A stretch of DNA of 64,000 nt from Cyanoderma ruficeps (lineage: Eukaryota > Chordata > Aves > Passeriformes > Timaliidae): positions 13,098,514 to 13,162,513 of the forward strand of contig VZDJ01000623.1 in the NCBI GenBank assembly GCA_008694505.1. The letters run 5' to 3'. Positions 37,576 through 50,184 of this stretch are shown piece after piece. The notes below the pieces were generated by a model. That model did not search any database, had not been told where the DNA came from, and worked only from the letters and a program-made list of their open reading frames with translations. The stretch's first letter is position 1. Each line of letters begins with the position of its first letter. Position numbers and translations under genes: made by a program.

Positions 37576-38682
37576 AGTGGTAAGTGATTTGCCATCCTTC
37601 CTTCTCCTCTCTCCTTGTTTCCTGATGCATGTTCTAGGCCGTTGTCCCATCGAGAGGCAGGACAGTGCATTGCATATCATGAGTATCAGTTCCTGTGGCA
37701 CTGGGAGTGACAGTGGCCCTTGGTTAAACCACCACAGTGATGAGAGTCTTGTGCTACATATGAACCTCCCAGAGTATAGCACAGTCTTGATTCCATTCTA
37801 TGTTTTGCCAGCTGATGGCCCTGAGAGAAGTTGTCATGAAAGGCCTTGGAGATACATCCCTCTAAAGAGTGGTGCTGCCTTGGAAACTGCTGAGCTCTCT
37901 TGCCTCTCACGGTGATGTCACGGTTTGCTGGTCACTGAGCATCCTGATTCATAAACAGATTCCAGCCCTGACATCACTGAAAAGAATGAATGATTTTATG
38001 GATTTGGGTTGCTTTTTTTGGTTTGTTTTCTATTTTGTTTTTTGTTTGTTTGTTTGTTTCCCATTTTGTTTTTGTTTTGAAACGCAAACGAGATGTTAGC
38101 AGAAGTGGGGGGGGAAAAAAGACATGCCCATCTCAACCAACCAAGAAAACCTCCTCAGTCCTTGAAGTATCAATTTACTTTTGATCCAGTTAGATATTTC
38201 TGCTTTGTCTAAGAATTGTTTTTTTGTCTTATATGGAAGGACATAAGCTTGACCCTTGAGTCAGATTAAGGCTGATAAAATTCTACCACATTTCATTCAT
38301 TGGGTTTTTGAACCTGTATGAGTATGTTTGCATTTTTATGCAAATGTATTACAAGTTTTGTGGGCTAGAATAAGAGTGAGTAAGTACTGAAAATTGAATC
38401 TGGTGATAAGGAGGTGAAAAAGTTTACCGCAATTGAGTTAGCAGACTGAACCTTTATTTATCAGGTTATTTAGAATGCTGAGATTTTGTGTACATTCTTG
38501 GCAATCTCTTTTCAGAATTAAGTATCTAAGTCCCATGTAGCTGAAGAGATACAAATTCTGATTTTTTTTTAACAGAGTAATATGCAGTGTTATTTTGTAG
38601 ACAGAGGATGGAATTAAGAGCATTTCCAGTTTTTTGTTTGTGTCTCTCAATTTTCTATCGTAATCTCTTTTTCACATCTCTC
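37576..38682. other. noncoding stretch
   Basis: Contains a T/G-rich low-complexity run at 38012-38080 (TTTG units) and nothing else recognised. The overlapping frames at 37567-38184 lack motifs. Confidence 0.5.
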
Positions 38683-38905
38683 CAGGCCCTGAACTCCTGG
38701 GCAAGTAGTGGGGGGATGAAATCCTCCCCATTGTTGAGAAAGATCACATTTGAATCCTCCTCAAACATGTCCATGGGACCCCGTGAGATGCATCCCAGAG
38801 TCCTGAGGGAACTGGCTGATATAGTTGCTAAACCACTAATTTCAAAAATTGTGGCAGTCACTGAAGTTGTAAATAAGCCTGTCCCTTTAAAAGGAAAGTG
38901 TAAAT
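38683..38905 (+). mobile_element. CR1 LINE, internal ORF2 fragment
   Basis: Translation of 38770-38850 gives a string with MGPREMHPRVLRELAD and then KPL. This matches the N-terminal part of the CR1 reverse-transcriptase domain, where a GPDGIHPRVL-type motif is typical. The preceding bases (aactcctgggcaag and gatgaaatcctccccattg) match the CR1 region just upstream, but frame breaks there show the copy is dead. It lies on the plus strand, opposite to the other well-supported CR1 copies here, and lacks both the 5' end and the 3' tail, so it is an isolated internal piece. The right boundary is approximate. Confidence 0.85.
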
Positions 38906-41900
38906 GGCTTACACTGAAACACTGCATTTAAAAGGTATTTTCTAGTGCCTTCAAAATAATGTGTAAATAATATAGATGATACCTTTGGGGGGAGAAAGAA
39001 AAAAAAAAGACTGAAAAAGAGGATTCACTTACCCGTGGTCTTTAATCTACTTAAAGCAATGATTCTGTACTCTCTTTGTCTTTCTTTATTCCTACTATCC
39101 TTCAACATGGATTTTTTTAAATGAGTAATACTTTGAAAATGGTGGCTCAGAAAAAACTGATTCTCTCTACAAGTCTGTATTCTGACAACCCAAATTTGCA
39201 GAGAGATTTCTATCTGTGTACATGCTACAATGTTCTGATTTCAGCTGAGAGCTTGAACAAATCTTTTGTTGTGATCTTTTTTAGGAAAAGAATAATACGA
39301 TAACTTGTCTCCAAAATAGACTTTCCATCAAGAGTAGTTGCTTGGGCTAATTTCTGTAACCTACAAAGCAATTCTTTTATCAGGTATTAACCACTTTTCC
39401 CTCCCTTTCCTTTCCCTTTCGAATTTCTGTGCTAGAAACTGACAAAAATATCTTTAATAAATATACACATCATTAAAAAGAAATTGAGGAAGTTATTACT
39501 ACTTAAACTTGGAATTAAAGCTCAAAATCAGTTTTAATTACAGTATTTCTGTGACTTTTTTTTTCCATTTGTTTGCTTTGTTTAGATGTGTCCCTAATGT
39601 AGAATTTAAATAATAATAATAAAAAAGGAAATTACTTTGTACATCTTAGAAATTTAGCCTGGTTGATCTTTTCATAAAATGCATTGATAAAGGAATATTA
39701 CCATTATTCATGTTCTGGTAAGACTCACTGATGTTTAAAATTGAGTAACCATGGAAACACAACTGAGTAAGGAAGAAAGTGCACGGGTAAATTTACAGTT
39801 AGTCTTTTAAGCAGAAGTTATTTCTGTTTTTATAGTATAATTAAGCTCAGGTTTTTATCTAATCTCTTACCAGTTTGTGTCTGCAGGTATATAATATTTG
39901 TGCATGTGCATACATATATTGAACACATTTAATCAAAATAAAATAAATAATTTACTTTTTTAACATAATTTCTAATGTTTTGGGTGGTTTTGTTTTTGTT
40001 TTTGGGTTTTTTTTGTTTGTTTGTTTTTGGGTTTTTTAAATTCAGTAAATTCTAGCCAGAAAACTCACTAACTTCTCCCCCTTGGTTTTTGTTTCATGGG
40101 GTTTTTTTCCTAAATGAGAGTTTGAGTAATCTTCCTAAGTTATAAGTTAATTTTAAAAACCAAATTTCTAAAGCATTGTGGTAGAATACTCCAGTAGTCA
40201 AGGCTTTAGAAAGATCAGAGATGGATTATTGGACCAAAGTATAATAAAAATGTTACAAATATAAGGTAAAGTCAGTTTCTTGTTACTGTATAAAACATAT
40301 GTTGTTTTTAATGTGATAAATCACAGAACTCGTAGGGGTTTGCGTAGTATTTGGCACACATTCTGGTGTCTTTTATATTGCTTGTGAACGTGGTCTTAAA
40401 ATATGTATTTGCTTTATTAGAAAATGTTCCCCAGGCATTTCTGAACTATGCTTTCATATAATGACCTCCTGGGTAATGTTTTCTCTTCTGTATATCACTG
40501 TGAACCTCAACATGCTATTTTTCCTTAACATTTCTAATCTACATGAGGATATGTGTCTTTGTGTGATGGAAAATGTGCTGAGTTCTGTAGTGTTAATAGC
40601 AGCAATTTTTAAAATTATACTTGCTTTCTCTCAATATCAAAAAACCTTCAGATGTTTTAAGCAAAAAGGTCAGGGAGATTTTAAGCTTTTTTACTTTAAA
40701 CTTTTGAAATTTGTAGTTTGTGACTTTCTTTGGGATAAGAGTATTTGTCTTTCTGACTAAAATCAACATTTCTTGGGAATGAAGTCTCTTTTCCTGAATC
40801 TTTTTTTTTGCCGACCTTTCCTGCACTCATCTTCTGCTATCACATAGAGGAAGTTGAATAGGAAGCTAAGTCCCAAAATCTATTCTCTTTGTTCTGATGC
40901 AACCTCTAAAATGCATCAGATGTCAAGCTATGTCCACTGTGAGCAATTCATGAAGAAATTGCCTCAACGTTTTGATCACAGTCAGGCTTTTATTATGAAA
41001 GTAACTGGCATAGAAAGACACCTTTAGAAGTGTGAAAACAAGCAACACAATGAAGTAAAAAATGATGAAATTGAGCACAGCACTGGCACAGTACAGCTGC
41101 TGTCCCTGGCAGTGACTGCAGCCTTCAACAATAGTCTATGACTGCCAGTAAAGCCCCACTCACTATGGGGAAGTAATTTCTGTTGGTTAACGTTCATTTT
41201 AATATCAATGGAGAGTTCAAACCAGAATCCCATCTGTGAAAAACTCTGAACTTTGGTAGTTTTTATGTGTTCATGAAATGGTCGTATGAAGCTGCTTTAT
41301 TTTTAAGGTTTACGTAAAGGTACAATTTACCTTGTCTGGCTTCATAAGTGATTTTCTGTGTATTCTGAATGGATGTTGGAGACAGAGCTTTGCAATCAAA
41401 AGAATATATTCAGTACTTCAAGGAAGACAAAAAAAGATAAAAATAGTGTTAAGTGAACATGGAAATAATTTGTACTGTAGAAAGTGAAATTGCTTTTTCC
41501 TTCCCTGGAGTTTGTATGGTAGAGGAGACCCTTCATTTTCAGTGGAATTTTCAGTATGCAGTATGGCAATACAAAAGCACAAGTACTGTTTTTGTTTCCC
41601 ATCATTTTCCTAGTAGAGTTTATACACTGAAACTTACACCTGCACCTTGCTGAAGGATGAATTCAAGTCATCAGATATCTCATATCCTTGCAGCATTCTG
41701 GAGTTCTGCAACCCAGAGTCAAGAGACTCAGTAGCGCTTTGCCTGTCACCTACAAGCTGACTCATGTGCTTTATAGATACAGGGGAGGCATGTATATGGA
41801 TAAAGTCTAGATTCAGTCTGCTGGCTTAAAACAAATAAATGTCCTCATTTGGACTTAGTAGTTACCATGGACCCAATTATCCACTGCCTGCCACCTCTCA

Positions 41901-42099
41901 TCGTCACTTATAGCTATGTGAGAAGGTACATATTCATCCAGGCATGCTTATATGACAAAACTGTGAATCTATGGAGTATCAAGCAATTGATATTTGTGAT
42001 ATCATCCTTTCAGTGTTGCAGGAATTCCAAAGTTAAAGTTGATAAGTGTCAAGCCCTTGAAGGAGCTAGAACCTTTCTTGTTTTATTTTAGTCTTCTGA
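38906..42099. other. AT-rich noncoding stretch
   Basis: No gene or family recognised. A T/G-rich tract with GTTT units lies at 39985-40040. The 99-codon frame at 40461-40760 is hydrophobic simply because it is T-rich. Confidence 0.55.
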
Positions 42100-42665
42100 T
42101 GAGCTTGAAGAGGTGAGGACCAAAAAAATGCTCATTAACAACAGCCTTAAAGTCTTTATAAAGACAGTTGTGGAAAAAAAGCCACCCTAGTGTCTTTTCT
42201 CTGGTCCTGTGCTCACCCTTCCAGGCTCCTTCTGGGTTTCCATGTTGATGGTTTATGGCTTCTCCTTGCCCACAGTAAGTACAGCTGTACAATCACTGTC
42301 ATGAGGTTTTTGCTGAGCGGGCTGTGATGTTCATGATGGGAATCCCCACCTCTTCAGTTCTGGGGCCTGCTTGGGATTATTTTCATGTGTTTTCTTACCC
42401 AGGCTGCTGCCTTCTGGCAGCTTTAGCTCAAGGCACAGTTTGGGGGCCTTTACTAGGAGTCACAGAAATTGTTGTTACTGGGCTACTCCTTATTTTAGAA
42501 GTGGTTTTGTGTAGAGTCAACCACATTGATTTCTGTGAGGATGAATCTACATCTTCAAGCAAAACATCTGTCCCAATGCTTCAGAGAGTCAGGTTTATAT
42601 TTCCAAGACACCTTGGATTATTTGTTTCAGGTGTCATTGTCTGTCTTACCATTCCCTCCAAATGA
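42100..42665. other. unassigned block with a 113-codon plus-strand frame
   Basis: Composition is less AT-rich than its flanks. The plus frame 42324-42665 starts with ATG and encodes a largely hydrophobic protein with a leucine- and valine-rich central stretch (about residues 45-65) that would score as a membrane segment. I recognise no family, no initiation context I would trust and no splice pattern. It could equally be an unrecognised retroelement. Confidence 0.25.
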
Positions 42666-45600
42666 GCTCTTTACACTGGAAATAGCTGAGTAGTTTTAAT
42701 TTATGGCAGCAGCTTTGTTTCTGCTGAACCGGAGTATATGAGCTGCCTGTAAGCACTCTTTGCAGCCTAAGAAACATGAAATAGAAGATGGAACTGGAAG
42801 GAATACTGAAATCCTTCTGAAAGGTTCATGGCAAGCGAGAGCAGCAATGCGTGGGTTGCTGACAGGACATGGATTTAGGTATGAGAAAGGGAGGAACTGA
42901 GGTCAGTGATACAGGTACAGGATGAAAGAGGGTGGATAACAATTCAGTGCTGAAGCAATGAAGGGAATGAGTACTTGGGGATGGCTGAGGTGCAGACTGT
43001 TGTTACTGAATCAGGATTTGATGCGTGTGTGTGCGTGTAGGGAATTTGCAATAGCACTGACAAGCTGAAGTTCTCATGCTGTTTTGAGATGTGTGGAACT
43101 GGAAAGAGCACTAATTAAAAGCGGTAGCTTCAGATGCAGCAGAGCACAGTCTGCCTGTCTCTTCATGACACAGGAACTTCCATCGTTATCTAAGATCCAC
43201 AGGTTTTTCTTTATTGCTTAATCATATAATAGCTCTAATTAATAGCCCTAATACAGGATGGCAAAGAGTCAGGTCAGCAATAGGAGACGAGTGGCATTTT
43301 TCTGAACCTAATGGTGAGCAGTGCGTCAGTGGAGTCTTTTGTAGAGAAGCCACGTATATGCATATTAGAGTGCATTAAAATTTGATTTTTCAACCTTAAG
43401 TTATTGTACATACATAGTGATAGACAAGATGAGCAAAGATATAAAGTCATAAGGTACATTAACCCTTCTCTTAGAATGATTTTATCTTTTGTAAAGAAAA
43501 AATGTCATGAGTTGGGGTCAGTCTTTTAGGGAGTAAGAGTCAATATATGACTTTTGAGGAGTTCTTGAAATAGTATTTTTATTTTCCTTAAGCCTAGTAT
43601 ACTGAAATAGTTGTCCTGGGTCAGAAAGAATTATTCTCATTAATTCTTAAGACCTTTGGTGTGACTTGCATTTTTGAATCTCAAGAGACAGGTAGAACAG
43701 GATACCCTATTCTAAAACATATAATTGATTCTAGCCTTGTGCAAAGAGGAAACTGGCATGTAAAAACTTTATATTCTAACTGATGACTTAAAGTTGATTT
43801 TCAAGTCAGAGTGCTTATCTTCTTTGAACCATACTTTTTTTCCCAGTTTTCCAATGTTTATGTAGCTTCTACAATTTCCTCATAAAGAGGAAGCCTTGGT
43901 TTGAAGTGTTGTTTCAAAATGGGAATAATAGTGACATCTGAGAGTTTCTTAAAATTGTAAATCACTTATTAGTTAGCTTTAGTTCTACAGTGAGCAACAG
44001 CAGTGCTTTACTCAGTCTCAGCTTTGAAGGGTAAATTAATATGAAGAAACATTTTTCTGGAAGTACTGTTATTCTCTCAGCAGACAGAGAGAAATGGTAT
44101 TTTGCCTTTAGAATCTGTACACATTTTTAAAATATTTATTTATTTATTTTTCCATTCAAGAGAGGTAGGTAGGAAAAAATTTATCCGAGTCTCAGAGTGG
44201 GTTTGAGAGAGTTGTAGCATATCTCAATCTATCCTTACCCTCAGAAGTAACAGCTTCAAAACACGATAGTGGCAGCTTTCAGTTGCTGCTCTGCACTGCA
44301 GTATCAGCTCCTTTCCAAGCAACAGCTGATCACTGCACCCTGCTCAGTGCGTGGTGGAAAAATCCATGTGCCTGTGTAGGTGGAAACATGTGTCAGCCTA
44401 TTGTGCCACTATCCAATTCTGATAGTAATAGATGAGGCTTTGCTGTTCATTTATTTGTAAGTGCTGAGTTATGGAGAAATATTAAGGATAAATGATCCAT
44501 CAAATGCAAGACCTCAGTTTCCTAGAAAACCGTCTGTTAGTTTGCTTATTCATACTGAAGTTTTTCCTGTGTTCCTATATTTCTATGTATTAACTGCTCT
44601 TTGGCTCCCCATGTTGGAACATATTTTTAACCTCTTAACTTGTGAAATGCTTGAATTGTCAAGCAGTCCAGAACTGTTCCACTCACTGGTTACAGAATGC
44701 ATCATTTATAGTCATTTTGAGATGCTTAATGTCAAAACCATTGAATCCTCCTCTTCGATTTAGCAAGTAAACAGGTTTGCTATGAGAGGAAGGGTTTGAA
44801 GGAGGCTGCCAAAGATCAGTGTCTATGAACTGTTCTTAAGCAATTATTTCTACTGTTGATTGAGTTGACTTATGTTGTGCCATGAATATGAGCTGAGGTG
44901 TTTGATTTCCATTTGGCTTATGCATAGTAAAGCTGGCACAATGTATTTTCATCTATCTTTGATGCTGCCAAGCTTTGATACTACCCACCTATAAATGCAT
45001 TTTTTCAGTAAGTCTTTTATCCCAAAAGAAGTGGATTTTATTAATCTGTTTATATACCTAGTGGTACAGTTGAAGGCATATCATGAAAACAGAATATTCT
45101 GCTGGAGGTCTTGATGTTAGTGCCAGTCTTCAGAAAATACTGGGAAAAGTGTAGAGAAAGTATGATATTATAGATGATGAAGAGAGTTGGAATTTGAAAT
45201 AGTTTCATCCTGTCATATTTATTGTGTGAGACCGGACAAGACACACTGTCTGTCAATCCATTTGTAAAGTGGTACAAACTACAGTTGCCTTGTAGAGATA
45301 TAGTAAAAATAAATTGATCATATTTGGTTCAAATCTCCCAAAACTCCATTCAAAAATACTATCATTTTCTGTAAGTGTTGCATAAGATTTAGAGTGTAGG
45401 AATATTTATTGCAGTGTACCGCACTCACTGGCAAGACAGCATTTTTGAGTATTTATATGCATTCTTCTTTATTTGTTCTTCTTATATGTTCATCATACTT
45501 ACTCTGTGTGGTTCAAATTTTTTTTAATATACCGTTTTATTCAGTTAAATTTCATTCTTCAGTTGTTACACCTCACTTTTTCCTGCTGATGTTCCTGGAT

Positions 45601-46479
45601 CAACAGTTCCTTTCTTGGAGATGATGTGGCTGACAGTTGTCTGTCATGAATTATCTTTGTGTCCCTAGCTCCTCTTCTGTCCCTCCTCTGCCTAGCATTG
45701 TACCATTATGAAAGAAACTCAAGGCTCTGCAAAATTATCATTTACACATTTTTCTCTTTAAAATGTGTTTTTCCTTAATATGAAAAACCTTATCTAGTTC
45801 AAGAGATTTTTTTTTCAGAAATTATGTGCTGAGTTAATGTCTATGTATTTTTAAGTATTTATTTTAAAATCTGAAGGTAGTACAAAGTTTTCACAAAATC
45901 TGCTTTGGAGGTTGTATTGATCTTTAATTGTGGATTTGGTGAAAACTGGTAGAATTTCCTGTATACAGGTACTGTTTTTTTCCTTTTTTTTTTTTTAATG
46001 TGTTTTTTTGTCTTTATTAGGGATTCTTTGTCAGTTTTTGATTAGCAGTGTGTTTTCATGTAGAAAGTCACAGCAGGTTTTTTTGTGATAACCTGTGCTT
46101 TCCAAGTTAGTTTATTTCTTCTTCTTTACATTTTTTTTTCCTTTTATACTGAGCTATCTTTCATTTTCAAGTTTTTAATATCAGTCCTCTTTCCAGTACT
46201 GTATGAACACTTTTGGTAAGAGATTGAATATATGCACCTTATTTAGAAATGGTATGTTCCAGGAAGTAAACATATCACAAAGTCTATTAAACCTAGAGAA
46301 CTGTATATTCCATTTGATCCATGAGTATAATAAGATACAAATAGAGAATTGTAAAAAGATCCTTTGTTTGCAATAGAAAGCAATTTTATTGTTTTGTTGA
46401 TAGCATGGAGATGCTAAGAGTACTAAGCACTTAGTCTCAGATCAAAATGAGGGATAAATTGGAGGAATGTTTTTCAGTC
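42666..46479. other. AT-rich noncoding stretch
   Basis: No recognised gene. An ATTT-type run is at 44131-44152 and T-rich tracts lie at 45970-46015. Confidence 0.55.
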
Positions 46480-46990
46480 AGTAAGATGAAGATAAATGCT
46501 AAATACTGAAATTTAGAAATGAGGAATCAAATGTTTGTGTAAAAAATAGGAAATCAATGTGTAGGCAGAAGTAGTGTATAAATATATCTGTGTGTTAGAA
46601 TAACACAAATTGAAATTAATTAATGATGTGATTCTTCTACATGAAAAAGAGCAAATAGCCCTGGGACATGCAGACAGGAATGTCATTTGCAACACATGGG
46701 ATTTGCTACTGAGCCTTTTTTTCATTGAGCAGGATATTACAGAAACATTTTGCCTGGTCTTGGGCATTAGGCTTAAAGAAAGAAACAGATGAATTGGATG
46801 GCCTCCAGAGGAGACAAACAGTAATCAGCACCAGATATTCGAAGGACAAAAGAACATTTCTTAGTACTCAGTTGAAAGGTTGAGAGGTATATATGTCAAT
46901 ATGATTGTAAAAAAAGGTTTGTCTTTTACTGTAGGAAAGATTAGCATGAGGAGTAATGGTTCTGTTTCCCAAATGATAACAAACTGAACA
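46480..46990 (+). mobile_element. possible highly degraded CR1-like fragment
   Basis: Weak resemblance to the 3' half of CR1 ORF2 in sense orientation. ataaatgctaaatac near 46492 reads INAKY, where CR1 has an N-A-x-x-K-type stretch. ttggatggcctccagaggag at about 46794 resembles the gtccagagga block, and attagcatgaggagtaatgg at about 46941 resembles the block before the CR1 3' untranslated region. The order of the three matches is right, but each is short and diverged, so this is tentative. Confidence 0.3.
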
Positions 46991-47175
46991 AAAATAATTG
47001 GCATGCTCCATAACACTGGGAATCTGGGACAAGAAAACTCTTTATGTGACAGCTAATACTTGGAAAAACTCTAGGGCTCCTCTGTCTCTGGAGCCTTAAA
47101 ATAGGTAAGGCAAATCTGTATTAAGAATATTCAAAGGGTGTAGTGCCCTCCCCCAGGGTAAGGGGGATGTATAAG
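46991..47175. other. noncoding spacer ending in the LTR target site
   Basis: Nothing recognised. The last five bases (ataag) are the likely left copy of the LTR target-site duplication. Confidence 0.5.
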
Positions 47176-48263
47176 TGAGCTGGTTTTGACCCTGTCTGGA
47201 GGCCAGGTAGGCAGCAAAGACATGGTATCTCTCCCCTCCACAATTGTACAGAGGAGAGAAAATGTAACAAAAGGCTCAGGAGTTGATATAAAGACAAGGA
47301 AAGTTGTTACTTATCAGTTACTATCACAGATAAAACAGAATCAGCTAGGGGAAATTAATTGAATTTATTGCCAGTTGAGGGCAGGATAATAAGAAGCAAA
47401 GCGAATCTTGAAAACACCTTCCCCCTCCCCCCCTTCTTGGGCTATACTTTCCCAGCAGCACAGGGAGATGGGGAATGGGGGTTCTGCTCAGTTCATCACA
47501 AGTTGTTTCTGCTGCTGTTCAGAGAGAGGAGTTCTTCCCATGCTCCAGTGTGAATTCATGCCATGGGAGACAGTTCTCCACTAAATTCTCTAGTTTGAGT
47601 CATTTCCACAGGCTATGGTTCTTCATGAACTGCTCCAGAGTGGGTACATTTTCATGGGTGCATTCCTTCAATGACAGGTTGCTCCAGTATGGATCACCCA
47701 CAAGGTCACAAACCCTAGCAGAAAACCTGCTCTAGTGTGGGCTCCTCTCTCTACCCTTCTGTAGGCCCCTGACAGTGCTCCAGTGCAGGCTTCCCATGGG
47801 GTCACATCCTCCTGTCAAGCAACCATTTGCTCTGGCGTTGGTCTTCTCCACCGGTGACAGGTGAATCTCCCTGGGCACCTCCATGGGCTGCAGTGGCACC
47901 GCTGCTTCACCATGCTCTGCAGAGGAACTGGGATCTGCAGAGGAATCCCAGCTCTGGTGCCTGAAGCACCTCATCTCCCTCTTCTACTGACCTTGGTGTC
48001 TGCATTGTTGTTCATCTCACATATTCTCATCCTGCTCTTTGGCTGCAATTATAACAGCGCAATAACTTTATTTTAACGTTTTTAAATGTGTTATCACTGG
48101 GGTATTATCATCATTCCTGAATGGGCCAGCCTTGGCCAGCAGTGAGTCCATCCTGGAGCTGGCTGGCATTGGCTCTGCTGGACATGGAGGAAGCTTCCAG
48201 CGGCTTCTCACAGAAGCCAATGCCGTGGAACGCCTACTACTGACACCTGGTCACACAAGCCCA
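47176..48263 (-). mobile_element. solo LTR, ERVL-like (full length)
   Basis: About 1,088 bp are the reverse complement of the same LTR family as 14722-15711. On the minus strand it starts TGGG (right edge agccca) and ends in CA (left edge tgag). Flanks are ataag on the left and ataaa on the right, a 4/5 match to the 5-bp target duplication expected for ERVL elements. Family blocks, read on the plus strand, include ttttgaccctgtctggaggcc, ggagagaaaatgtaacaaaag, ggagatggggaatgggggttc, gtgtgggctcctctctc, ggctggcattggctctg and ggaagcttccagcggcttctc. A polyadenylation hexamer (AATAAA on the minus strand) is intact at 47364-47369, where the other copy reads agtaaa. No internal retroviral sequence adjoins, so it is a solo LTR. 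Confidence 0.9.
47364..47369 (-). promoter_or_regulatory. LTR polyadenylation hexamer
   Basis: tttatt on the plus strand gives AATAAA on the minus strand, about 190 bases before the LTR 3' end. This corresponds to the position in the plus-strand sister LTR (15535-15540) where the hexamer is mutated. Confidence 0.6.
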
Positions 48264-50158
48264 ATAAAATGAGATCAGGCCATTATTATCTGCAGTTCTA
48301 ATTGTTTAAATATTTTTTTTATCTTTTCTTGCCTATTTAAGCCAGTATGTGTTTCTGAGATGTGATAAAGTAAGCTTTGAAAATATTTTAATGATTTTAT
48401 GAGACAAGGTTTTTATGAAAATATATTAAGAAGTTTTATACATATATATATATTAAAATACAGAAATATGCATGCACACACACATGCTGTACAATGTATA
48501 AATATATATTAATAAGTCTTAATTATATATGGTTGGGTAGATATGTGCGTGTGTGTGAGTTTTATAAGCAAGAGATGTTGGAAAAATAAGCCAATCCCTG
48601 GATACAAAACCATCTCTTCAACACTGAAATAAAACATAACATGTTGAAAATAGTTGCTGTGTTTAATTTAATTATGTTAATTTAATATACAGTTTGAGAA
48701 ACAATGGAAAATGTTTTTTTTTACCTGTGGGACAGTAGAAGCTGCTAGCAAGGATGGAGGTATTCAAATTGTTAGCTCTGTGGGATGAAAAGAGACAGAT
48801 AATTATTACCTGTGGAACATGGAGAAGTTATCTAGGGAGAAGATGTGAATGTTAAAATAATGTGTCATTGTTAAATCAATGGGTTTTAGTTTCTGGAAAA
48901 GGTATAAGTTTTAGTCCTAAAACTTATCTTTTCGAATTATTTTGGATGTCTCTGTTGAGAAAGCAGTTGAATGATCAGAAATGTAAGAAATGTTCTGTGA
49001 AAATTGTTCTTCTATTAAATGCATGTCTTGTCTTTTACTGTTTCGTATGTGAGTTCTGCTGGTATAGGAAGGTCTCTTCACTTTGCCCTATGTAATTGTA
49101 TACCAGTCTTGGTGCCTTCCATGTGCAAGTGCACAGGGTCCATGTGTTTGATGGCTCTATTGTGTGAGGTGTTTATGCCAGTTGTGAAAGGGCACATTTT
49201 CTGATTTTCATTCTAGTGAAGATATGTTTACTGCAGCATATGTTGATGGCAATTTTGATGATAAGTGTGCTGGGGTGGAGGGTTGTTTTAAAATTAGGCA
49301 GATGAGAGGAGGTTTGGGTTCCCAATTTGTTCTTCAGTTACACTGAACCTTTTGCACTGAGGTAATTCTTTCTGGTTTTGAAAATTAGACCACAGGTTCT
49401 TAGGTACAGAATCTTTAAATCAAGTTGAGTTGTTATTGAAAGTACTCATGCATTGTCACTATTCCAGCAGTTTAGTAACAAGTGGTTTAAGCCTTCTCAT
49501 CTTCTGAAATAATGTTTTTTACTAATAGTAAATATCAGCTTTTGCACATATTTTAATACAGCAAAAAGAAAACTGATCCTAGCCTAAAGTTATATATAAT
49601 ATAAAGTGAAATTTAAAGTAGTGATTTCAAAATGTAGCTATAATATGTTGCAGAAGGTATTTCATGCATTGATTAGGAAACTTTGGTCTGAGGATCACAG
49701 AAGTTGTGATTATTTGCTCTTCTAATCATAAAGAATGGAAAAGACATTCTGGCTAAATGGCAGAAGGATATTGCTTTCAAAATAGTGTAAGTCACTATAA
49801 TGTTAATAGGAGAAAGACACTATACAAGTATGATTGGTCCTATAATAGCTTTTTGTAGGAACATTGGAAAATGATTGTCAATCGTGAGAGTAGGTATGTA
49901 GCTGTGTTGCCAGCAGCGTGCCTGGAAATGAAGGATGGAGAGAGAGAGAAAAAAAATAGTTCTGTATTCTCCACTACAAGGACAAGAGCTACCACTGTCA
50001 GCTGTAAATGTTACAGCAGCTCTGCTTCAGCCAAAGGGACCTGTTGGATTTCCTAATGGAATATCACTTTGAGACAAAAGAAGGACTTTGTGTCTTAGCT
50101 CAGTGTTAGTAGCCATCACTGCATATAAAAAGTGGTCTCTGCTTTATCGGGACAGGAT
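48264..50158. other. AT-rich noncoding stretch
   Basis: Begins with the right target-site copy (ataaa). A (TA)n-like run is at 48441-48456 and a small GT run at 48544-48558. No gene recognised. Confidence 0.55.
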
Positions 50159-50184
50159 TTTCAAGTTTTTTGAAAAACTTGAAA
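50159..50184. repeat. perfect palindrome, 12-bp arms
   Basis: tttcaagttttt, a two-base centre tg, then aaaaacttgaaa. The arms are exact reverse complements. Confidence 0.9.

Noticed and set aside
37208..37915. 235-codon plus-strand open frame, the longest in the window
   Set aside because: Its first half lies in an ERVL-like LTR fragment on the opposite strand, where GC-rich sequence lowers stop density. The rest has no recognisable domain, and overlapping frames exist on both strands.
47359..48076. Frames of 64-86 codons on both strands
   Set aside because: They lie in the solo LTR at 47176-48263. LTRs of this kind do not encode proteins.
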